A stretch of DNA of 64,000 nt from Paludibacteraceae bacterium (GTDB lineage: Bacteria > Bacteroidota > Bacteroidia > Bacteroidales > Paludibacteraceae): NCBI GenBank assembly GCA_905235225.1, contig CAJOKE010000018.1:41218-105217 (forward strand). The letters run 5' to 3'. The notes under the pieces are model-generated. The model searched no databases and was not told the DNA's origin. It saw only the letters and a list, made by a program, of their open reading frames with translations. Of this stretch, positions 43,464-50,988 are shown piece after piece. A program made the position numbers and the translations under genes. The first letter of the stretch is position 1. Each line of letters starts with the position of its first letter.

Positions 43464-45557
43464 TTATAATCCTTTGCGCTCCAACAGATACCTCGGATCT
43501 GCCTCTTTTCCGCGGAACTCGCGGTATAATTCACCGGCATCGCGCGTGCCGCCCTGCTCCAACAGATGACGGAATCGCTTGGCTACTTCGGCATTGAAGA
43601 TGTCACCCGTCTCTTTGAAAGCGGCAAATGCGTCTGCATCCAATACTGCTGCCCATGTATATGAATAATACCCCGCTTCATAACCTGTTGTGAAAATATG
43701 GTTATAGAATGTCGAACGGTAGCGCACGATTATTTCGTCTATCATTTTCATCTTTGCCATCGAAGCGGCTTCAAAAGCGTTGACATCTATCGTGTCACAT
43801 GCAGTCAACTCATGATAATCCATGTCCAATATACTGGCACTCAGCAATTCCGTCGTTACAAAGCCCTGATTGAATTTCTTCGCATTGTTGATTTTCTCAA
43901 TCAATGATTCCGGCATCAACTCACCGGTCTGGTAATGAAAAGCGTAGGTTTTTAACACTTCCGGCTCATAACAGTAGTTCTCCATAAACTGAGACGGCAG
44001 TTCCACAAAGTCACGCGGAGTGTTCGTACCCGCAAGACTCTTATAGTGCGCCTTAGACATCAAACCGTGCAACGCGTGACCAAACTCATGGAACAGAGTC
44101 TCTACATCATCCATTGACAGCAAAGACGGATTACCTTGTGTCGGTTTGTTGAAATTACCCACATTGATAATAACAGGACGATGGTTAACACCAGACGCAT
44201 CCACATATTGCGGCAATATATTATTCATCCATGCCCCGGGACGTTTGCCGGAACGCGGAAAATAATCGGTATAAAGAATACCTACCAACGAACCGTCCGC
44301 ATCCGTCACTTTGAATACTTCCACTTCATCGTTATAAACCGGCATTCCGCTCAGTTGCTCAAAATTCAATCCGTATAGTTTATGCGCTAACCCGAATGCT
44401 CCTTTACGTACATTGCTCAACTCGAGATACGGCTTCACTTCTTCTTCATCAAGGTCATATTTGGCTTTGCGTAGTTTCTCAGCGTAGTACCACCAATCCC
44501 ACGGCTGAAGTTTCTCGCCGGGCAAATCCTGCTCCAACAACTTCTGCAACTCGGCAGCCTCGCGTTTGGCGGCAGCAAAACTCGGTTCCCATACTGACTG
44601 CAGAAAAGCATCCACCGTCTTCGAATCTTTTGCCATACAATCTGACAATATATAGTCTGCCGGACAATCATAGCCAAACAATTTCGCCTTCTCAATGCGA
44701 AGTTTCATTGTCCTGTTTATTACACTTTTATTGTCATTCGCATTGTCATGATTGGCGCGGGTCGTGTAGTCCATCAGCAGTTGTCGGCGCAATTCGCGGT
44801 TCTCGCAATACTGCAATACTGGCGTAAAACTTGTCCGCTTCGGAGTAAACAACCATGCCTCAGGACGACCTTCAGCAGTTGCCGCTTCCTTAGCTGCTGC
44901 CATAGCTGATTCCGGCAGACCGGCTAACTCCGATTTATCGGTTACAAAACGCTTCACGGCATCACTGTTGGTTTCCGCCACCACGTTTTGCCCGAACTGC
45001 AATGACAATAATGCCAATTCTTGGTTGATTGCCTTCAATCGCTCCTTTTGCTCCGGCTCCAAATTGGCTCCGTTGTTAACAAACATTTTGTATGTTTCTG
45101 TCAGCAAACGCATTTCTTCAGCATTAAGACCAAGGCTTTCACGCTGATCATATACCGCTTTAATTCGCTTGAATAATGCCTCGTTCAGCACAATACCGTC
45201 CTGAAATTCCGACATTATCGGTGCAACCTCGTTCGCAATAGCATCCATCTCATCATTGCCGTCCGCTTCCAATACATTGTAAAACACACCGCTTACACGC
45301 TCTAACAGAAGACCACTACGGTCAAGAGCTGCCACCGTATTCTCAAATGTCGGTGCTTCAGGATTATTTACAATGGCATCTATCTCTGCCTGATACTCGG
45401 CTATTGCCGCCTTGAACGCGGGCAAGTAGTCGCTGTTCTTTACTTGGTCAAATGCCGGTACACCATAAGGAGTTTGTTGCTCAACAAGCAACGGATTTTC
45501 TCTTGTGCAAGCCATAAACAATACGCTTACTAAACAAATAATACTAATCTTTTTCAT
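43464..45557 (-). CDS. dcp: M3 family peptidyl-dipeptidase lipoprotein
   Basis: TLFHEFGHALHGLMSKAHYKSLAGTNTPRDFVELPSQFMENYCYEPEVL; lipobox LFMACTREN. Confidence 0.94.
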   Translation of the reverse strand: MKKISIICLVSVLFMACTRENPLLVEQQTPYGVPAFDQVKNSDYLPAFKAAIAEYQAEIDAIVNNPEAPTFENTVAALDRSGLLLERVSGVFYNVLEADGNDEMDAIANEVAPIMSEFQDGIVLNEALFKRIKAVYDQRESLGLNAEEMRLLTETYKMFVNNGANLEPEQKERLKAINQELALLSLQFGQNVVAETNSDAVKRFVTDKSELAGLPESAMAAAKEAATAEGRPEAWLFTPKRTSFTPVLQYCENRELRRQLLMDYTTRANHDNANDNKSVINRTMKLRIEKAKLFGYDCPADYILSDCMAKDSKTVDAFLQSVWEPSFAAAKREAAELQKLLEQDLPGEKLQPWDWWYYAEKLRKAKYDLDEEEVKPYLELSNVRKGAFGLAHKLYGLNFEQLSGMPVYNDEVEVFKVTDADGSLVGILYTDYFPRSGKRPGAWMNNILPQYVDASGVNHRPVIINVGNFNKPTQGNPSLLSMDDVETLFHEFGHALHGLMSKAHYKSLAGTNTPRDFVELPSQFMENYCYEPEVLKTYAFHYQTGELMPESLIEKINNAKKFNQGFVTTELLSASILDMDYHELTACDTIDVNAFEAASMAKMKMIDEIIVRYRSTFYNHIFTTGYEAGYYSYTWAAVLDADAFAAFKETGDIFNAEVAKRFRHLLEQGGTRDAGELYREFRGKEADPRYLLERKGL

Positions 45558-45729
45558 CTTATTTTATCACTCTATTTATTCTCAATGTTCTTTTTCCGCC
45601 GCAAAGTTACAGTTTTTTTTTGACATGTACAAGAATTATTTGCATATTCACGCCTTTTGCTGTATCTTTGCAGGCAAAAATATAACAAAAAAAAAGTATA
45701 AGTCAGCACAACAAAAAACATTTTGAAAC

Positions 45730-46170
45730 ATGAATAAAGAAGATAAATACAAGAAGTTGGCGGCGCAGGTGGCGGCTGTTGTTGCCGGAGAGACAGACGA
45801 GATTGCAAATATGGCGAATGTGGCGGCAGTATTGCATGAGGCGTTTGGCTTCTGGTGGACAGGGTTCTACAGAGTAATCGGACAAGAGTTGGTTTTAGGC
45901 CCGTTTCAGGGACCGTTGGCATGTACGCGCATTCCGTATGGCAAAGGAGTATGTGGAACAGCATGGGCGAAGAGTGAAACGGTTATTGTGGGTAACGTGC
46001 ATGAGTTTGCCGGACACATAGCATGCTCCGATGCATCTAACAGCGAAATTGTTGTGCCGATGTTCAAAAACGGAGATGTTTTTGCCGTGTTGGACATTGA
46101 TAGTAAAGAGTTCAATACCTTCGATGAAATCGACAAAATTTACTTGGAAGAGATTGTTAAAACGCTGTAA
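45730..46170 (+). CDS. GAF domain protein, free-methionine-(R)-sulfoxide reductase type
   Basis: FWWTGFYRVIGQELVLGPFQGPLACTRIPYGKGVCGTAW..VPMFKNGDVFAVLDIDS. Confidence 0.88.
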   Translation: MNKEDKYKKLAAQVAAVVAGETDEIANMANVAAVLHEAFGFWWTGFYRVIGQELVLGPFQGPLACTRIPYGKGVCGTAWAKSETVIVGNVHEFAGHIACSDASNSEIVVPMFKNGDVFAVLDIDSKEFNTFDEIDKIYLEEIVKTL

Positions 46171-47128
46171 AATAATCTGTACTCTAATTGTTTTGGGGGC
46201 AGGTATAACAACTATATCCGCAGAACCGTTGCGGATAGTAAGTTATAATGTGGAGAACCTGTTTCACCCCAAACATGACACAGTAATGGTTGATAGCACC
46301 GTTACGGAGAAAGATGACTGGGCATGGACGCCGAATGGAGAGCGGCGTTGGAGTTATACGCGGTACTACCGCAAAGTGGAATCAATCGCCCGCGTACTAA
46401 CGAATGCAGGCGGATGGAATGGCATAGATATAGCAGGATTGCAGGAAGTTGAGAACGCCGAATGTGTGAAAAGGTTGTGCCACACACTGCGGAAAGGAGA
46501 ATATGGTTTTGTACATTATGAGAGTCCTGACCGCCGCGGAATAGATGTTGCTCTCATCTATAAAAAGGCAAGGATAGACACCCTTGCTACAAAAGCCATC
46601 CCCGTTCCCCAATTAGAGACACGTGATATACTCTATGTCTGCGCCAAAACAGCAAAACAAGACACTCTTCATCTCTTTGTCTGTCATCTTCCTTCACAAC
46701 GCGGCGGTGCGGCGGAAAGTGAATGGAAACGGAAAATAGCAAAACATGTCTTACAATCCGCCGTAGATAGTCTTTACACTCAAGACCCTCAAGCAAAAAT
46801 CATAATAATGGGCGATTTCAACGGCACTCCCAAGGATGATATTACCGGTATGAGAAACCGAATGAATGAACATGGGAGAAAGCTTCAACGGACAATGGGG
46901 ACGCATAAGTACCAAGGACAATGGACCTGCCTTGACCAGTTTTATACCTCGCCTGCCGTGGACACCATCAGCAAGGTGTGGATCTATGATGCGGAATGGC
47001 TTCAAGAAGAAGACGAAAAATATCTCGGATTAAAACCCAAACGTATGTATAACGGCTTTCGATACCAAAAAGACGGCTTCTCAGACCACCTTCCGATAGT
47101 ATTGGAAATAGAAGACAGCACCCGCTAA
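46124..47128 (+). CDS. endonuclease/exonuclease/phosphatase family protein
   Basis: LRIVSYNVENLFHPKHD; IIIMGDFNGTPKDD; FSDHLPIVLEIE; start uncertain. Confidence 0.85.
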   Translation: MKSTKFTWKRLLKRCKIICTLIVLGAGITTISAEPLRIVSYNVENLFHPKHDTVMVDSTVTEKDDWAWTPNGERRWSYTRYYRKVESIARVLTNAGGWNGIDIAGLQEVENAECVKRLCHTLRKGEYGFVHYESPDRRGIDVALIYKKARIDTLATKAIPVPQLETRDILYVCAKTAKQDTLHLFVCHLPSQRGGAAESEWKRKIAKHVLQSAVDSLYTQDPQAKIIIMGDFNGTPKDDITGMRNRMNEHGRKLQRTMGTHKYQGQWTCLDQFYTSPAVDTISKVWIYDAEWLQEEDEKYLGLKPKRMYNGFRYQKDGFSDHLPIVLEIEDSTR

Positions 47129-47274
47129 TTGTACACCGGCATATCAACCGGCTCAGCGACTATTTTGGCACCATCCCATGCGTGAATCATAGCGGTCATC
47201 AGACTCTAAATCCGAACACTGCAAAAGACATTATTGCATTGTGAAGATAGAAAAAACATTTTAACGCATTATTA

Positions 47275-47306
47275 TTTGCACACTCGGATTTTTTATTGTA
47301 CCTTTG
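47275..47306 (+). promoter_or_regulatory. rbr promoter (TTTG ... TACCTTTG)
   Basis: TTTG 47275-47278; TACCTTTG 47299-47306. Confidence 0.65.
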
Positions 47307-47340
47307 CAGGCGAAATATTAACCCTCAAAAACACATGATT

Positions 47341-47883
47341 ATGAAAGATTTGAAAGGAACAAAAACCGAAAAGAACCTCATGGAGGCTTTCGCAGGCGAG
47401 TCAATGGCACGCAACAAGTACACTTTCTTCGCGTCAAAAGCCAAGAAAGACGGATTCGTGCAGATAAGCAAAATCTTCGAAGAGACCGCAGCAAACGAGA
47501 AAGAACACGCGGAGATATGGTACAAATACCTGAACGGCGGCAAGGTTAGCGACACGGCTGCCAACCTGCTGGCTGCGGCTGAAGGCGAGAACGCCGAGTG
47601 GACGGACATGTACGCACGCATGGCTGCCGAAGCACGCGCTGAGGGCTTTGACGAGATAGCCGAGAAATTCGAGATGGTCGGTGCTATCGAGAAACACCAC
47701 GAGGAGCGTTACCGCAAACTGCTGCAGAACATCGAGGACAAGGTGGTCTTCTCGCGCGAGGGCGACTGCATCTGGCAATGCTCCAACTGCGGTCATATCG
47801 TCATCGGCAAGCAGGCACCCGACGAGTGTCCCGTATGCAACCATCCGCAGAGCTATTTCCAACTGCTGGCAGAGAACTACTAA
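47341..47883 (+). CDS. rbr: rubrerythrin
   Basis: [25 protein letters not shown]-terminal rubredoxin-like [29 protein letters not shown]. Confidence 0.96.
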   Translation: MKDLKGTKTEKNLMEAFAGESMARNKYTFFASKAKKDGFVQISKIFEETAANEKEHAEIWYKYLNGGKVSDTAANLLAAAEGENAEWTDMYARMAAEARAEGFDEIAEKFEMVGAIEKHHEERYRKLLQNIEDKVVFSREGDCIWQCSNCGHIVIGKQAPDECPVCNHPQSYFQLLAENY

Positions 47884-47901
47884 CCTTTAAAACAGACACT
47901 T

Positions 47902-48490
47902 ATGTTTACACTCATTTCGTTGCCCTATGCGCCGGAGGCACTGGAGCCTGTCATTAGCCGTGAGACCATCGGCTACCACCACGGCAAGCACCTGCAGACA
48001 TACGTGGATAACCTCAACAAACTGATTGCAGGTACCGGGTTTGAATCCATGCCGCTGGAAGAGATTGTCCGCAAAGCGCAGGGCGGTATCTTCAACAACG
48101 CCGGACAGATACTGAACCACAACCTCTATTTCACGCAGTTTATGCCGATGAAATCGGAAGAAATGGCACTTGACGGACTTGAGATAACAAAAGCCATTGC
48201 CCGTGATTTCGGTTCGTTGGAGACGTTCATGGCGGAGTTTGAGCAGAAGGGCGTGACGCTCTTCGGTTCCGGCTGGGTGTGGCTGTCGGCGGACAAGGAC
48301 GGCAAACTGGTCATCACCCAGGAACCCAATGCCGGCAACCCGCTGACCAAGGGACTGAAACCGCTGCTGACGATGGACGTGTGGGAGCACGCCTATTATA
48401 TTGATTACCGCAACCGCCGTGCCCGCGCATCTGCATGACCTCTGGCAACTCACCAACTGGCAGGAAATCAACCGTCGGTATATAGACTAA
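47902..48490 (+). pseudogene. sodB: Fe/Mn superoxide dismutase with a C-terminal frameshift near 48421-48427 (intact ORF stops at 48438)
   Basis: LPYAPEALEPVISRETIGYHHGKHLQTYVDNLN..DVWEHAYYIDYRNRR; expected tail HLHDLWQLTNWQEINRRYID is in the +1 frame, ending at 48490. Confidence 0.85.
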
Positions 48491-48507
48491 ACCCTCGGTT
48501 TCATCGA

Positions 48508-48540
48508 CAAAAAAACGGCAGCCTTCCGGTTGCCGTTTTC
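48508..48540. terminator. Bidirectional terminator between sodB and hsp20
   Basis: aaaaacggca-gccttccggt-tgccgttttc. Confidence 0.8.
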
Positions 48541-48559
48541 TGATGCTTTCGTCTTTCGA

Positions 48560-48988
48560 CTACTTGATCTCAATCTGTTTCGTCGTCTTGCCTTCTACTT
48601 TCTTTAGTTTCGGCAGTTCGATAGTCAGAATACCGTCTTCTACCTTGGCGTTGATTTCTTCTTCGTTCACATCATCCGGCAGACTGTATTTCTGCTCGTA
48701 GTTGGTGTACGAGAACTCGCGGCGCAGATAGTGCGAGTGTTTGTCTTCCTCTTTGTGCTCGAACTTGTTCTCGATGGCAACGCACAGGTTGTGGTCTTCG
48801 TCGATATGAACGCGGCAGTAGTCTTTCTTTACGCCCGGCGCTGCCAGTTCAACGATATACGCTTTCTCGGTTTCTTTGACGTTAACCGACGGAGCGGTTG
48901 TACTTACGGTGTTCATCAGATCCGAGTTCAGAAACTCATCAAATACTGTTGGGAACCAACTGTTTCTACGATACATTGCAGGTGTCAT
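48560..48988 (-). CDS. Hsp20/alpha-crystallin small heat shock protein
   Basis: VNVKETEKAYIVELAAPGVKKDYCRVHID..EDGILTIELPKLKK. Confidence 0.94.
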   Translation of the reverse strand: MTPAMYRRNSWFPTVFDEFLNSDLMNTVSTTAPSVNVKETEKAYIVELAAPGVKKDYCRVHIDEDHNLCVAIENKFEHKEEDKHSHYLRREFSYTNYEQKYSLPDDVNEEEINAKVEDGILTIELPKLKKVEGKTTKQIEIK

Positions 48989-49156
48989 AATTAAATCTCC
49001 TAAATTTGCGGGCTTCGTCATCTTGTTTGATTCCGAAAACCCAGGTTAAACAATCTTGCGTTGTTTGCGGTCTGTAGGAGTTTTATGCTTTTGCAGGCTC
49101 GCGTTAAAACGTTTTCACCTTGAATATTGCAATCTCCGTGCCAACCCCTCCATCCC

Positions 49157-49216
49157 TGCCAAATTGTCCATTTTCGTGCCATTTTGTCCACCTCTGTGCC
49201 AAAATGTCCATCTTTC
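49157..49216. repeat. 20-bp degenerate tandem repeat x3
   Basis: tgccaaattgtccattttcg|tgccattttgtccacctctg|tgccaaaatgtccatctttc. Confidence 0.85.
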
Positions 49217-49218
49217 TC

Positions 49219-49249
49219 TTGCGTATATCAAAAAATTGTTGTACCTTTG
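49219..49249 (+). promoter_or_regulatory. Bacteroidetes-type promoter upstream of the AlbA_2 gene
   Basis: TTG 49219-49221; TACCTTTG 49242-49249. Confidence 0.65.
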
Positions 49250-49354
49250 CAGGCGTAATTATTATCTTAGGGAAAATGTGCTTGTATGCCTAAAAAGAGA
49301 AACGAAAATATTATTGAGCAAAATATCCCTGCCGGGGAGTTTTAAGCCATAGAT

Positions 49355-50773
49355 ATGGACAAAAAAACGCACAAGCCACTTATGAACACCATGAAAGAAG
49401 ACCAACACATAGAATTCAAACAGTCCTGGCGGGATGAATATCTGCAATATATTTGCGGCTTTGCGAACGCGCAAGGCGGCACATTATATATCGGTATTGA
49501 CAACAAGGGAGAGGTTTGCGGTATTAAGAATGCACATACATTATTGGAAAATCTCCCGAATCAGATTAATCAGACGATGGGATTGTTAGCTCAGGTCGAC
49601 TTGCACGTTGATGAGGAAAAAGAATATATCTCTATTCATGTAGAACCGAGCGACCAAGCCATCTCATATCGTGGCAAGTTTTATTACCGCTCCGGCTCCA
49701 CTTTGCAGGAAATGAACGGAGTAGCCTTGACTGATTTCCTTTTCAGGAAAAACAACACCACATGGGACCAATCTATCGTGGAAGAAGCCACATTGGATGA
49801 ATTGGATGCAGAATCCGTTGATTATTTCCTGCGCAAAGCTGTTGATGCACAACGCTTGGATGCAAGCGTGAGAGAATTGTCTCATATACAACTGCTCCGC
49901 AAACTCAAACTGGTCAATCACGAGGATCAACTGACGATGGCGGCACTACTGTTGTTTGGTAAAGATATTGAGCAATGGAACCTGATGGCATCTTTCCGAA
50001 TCGGACGTTTCCAACAGTCACAGGCGAATCTGCTTTTTCAAGATAATATCGTTTGTCCGCTTATCCACATGCCGGAAAGAGTATTGTGGACATTGCGCTC
50101 CCGTTACCTCGTTGCACCTATCCATTATGAGGGCTTGCAACGTATAGAGCCGCTGGAGATACCAGAAGATGCTTTGCGAGAAATGGTTTGTAATGCTATC
50201 GTGCACAAGAACTATTTGGGTCCGCATATCCAGATGCGGGTTTGGGATGATAAAATTGAATTGTGGAACTTTGGCGAGCTTCCGTATAACTATACAATAG
50301 AGAAACTGCTGCAGACGCATGAGTCTTATCCGCGTAATCCATTGATTGCGCAAATCTTCTATTTGGCTGGTCTTATTGAGCAGTGGGGACGAGGCTATGA
50401 AAAAATCCACGATGCTTTTGTCCGGGAACATCTGATGCAACCTACGTTTGAACAAGCCCGTGGTGGCATCTTGGTCACCATCCCTCGTGAAAAGTTTATT
50501 GCTATACAAACCGGCAAATCAATCGGAGCGGAACTATCTACGACACCAGATGACCAGACTACACAGAAAAGTGTACAGAAAAGTGTACAGAAAAGTGTAC
50601 AGAAAATAGTTGATTTCATTAGCGAGAATCCGAATATAACGACGCAAGAAATGGCTAATTTATTAGGCATAAATAGAAGTGTTGTAGCTCGTCATATTAA
50701 AACCTTAAAAGAAAAAGGAATTATCCGACGTGTCGGCCCTGATAAAGGTGGTCATTGGGAAATTTTGTCGTAA
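49355..50773 (+). CDS. AlbA_2 (schlafen-like) putative DNA-binding / transcriptional regulator with C-terminal winged helix
   Basis: EDQHIEFKQSWRDEYLQYICGFANAQGGTLYIGIDNKGEV; C-terminal NITTQEMANLLGINRSVVARHIKTLKEKGIIRRVG. Confidence 0.9.
   Translation: MDKKTHKPLMNTMKEDQHIEFKQSWRDEYLQYICGFANAQGGTLYIGIDNKGEVCGIKNAHTLLENLPNQINQTMGLLAQVDLHVDEEKEYISIHVEPSDQAISYRGKFYYRSGSTLQEMNGVALTDFLFRKNNTTWDQSIVEEATLDELDAESVDYFLRKAVDAQRLDASVRELSHIQLLRKLKLVNHEDQLTMAALLLFGKDIEQWNLMASFRIGRFQQSQANLLFQDNIVCPLIHMPERVLWTLRSRYLVAPIHYEGLQRIEPLEIPEDALREMVCNAIVHKNYLGPHIQMRVWDDKIELWNFGELPYNYTIEKLLQTHESYPRNPLIAQIFYLAGLIEQWGRGYEKIHDAFVREHLMQPTFEQARGGILVTIPREKFIAIQTGKSIGAELSTTPDDQTTQKSVQKSVQKSVQKIVDFISENPNITTQEMANLLGINRSVVARHIKTLKEKGIIRRVGPDKGGHWEILS
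50567..50602. repeat. 12-bp in-frame tandem repeat x3 (aaaagtgtacag)
   Basis: Encodes KSVQ-KSVQ-KSVQ in the linker before the winged helix. Confidence 0.95.
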
Positions 50774-50801
50774 CAAATGTCACTTTCATAGATAATACGA
50801 T

Positions 50802-50845
50802 GACCGAGCAAAGACCGGGACACGACCGAGAGATGACCGGGAGAA
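50802..50845. repeat. 11-bp tandem array, 4 units
   Basis: gaccgagcaaa|gaccgggacac|gaccgagagat|gaccgggagaa. Confidence 0.96.
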
Positions 50846-50988
50846 AAAATATATTATTAACAACGCCGAAGGATTAAAAGACCATTTCGCAAGGTTGTAA
50901 CCCTCCGAGCAATGACCGAAAATAATAACTGAGAAGAAAAGCAGTTAGCCATAGATATACCTTTACGTAATAAAATTAGTCAATAATT

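Noticed and set aside
47434-47862. 142-aa minus-strand ORF opposite rubrerythrin
   Set aside because: Antisense shadow ORF; the plus strand encodes rubrerythrin with CxxC motifs
47887-48471. 194-aa minus-strand ORF opposite sodB
   Set aside because: Antisense shadow of a GC-rich coding gene; the plus strand encodes an unmistakable SOD
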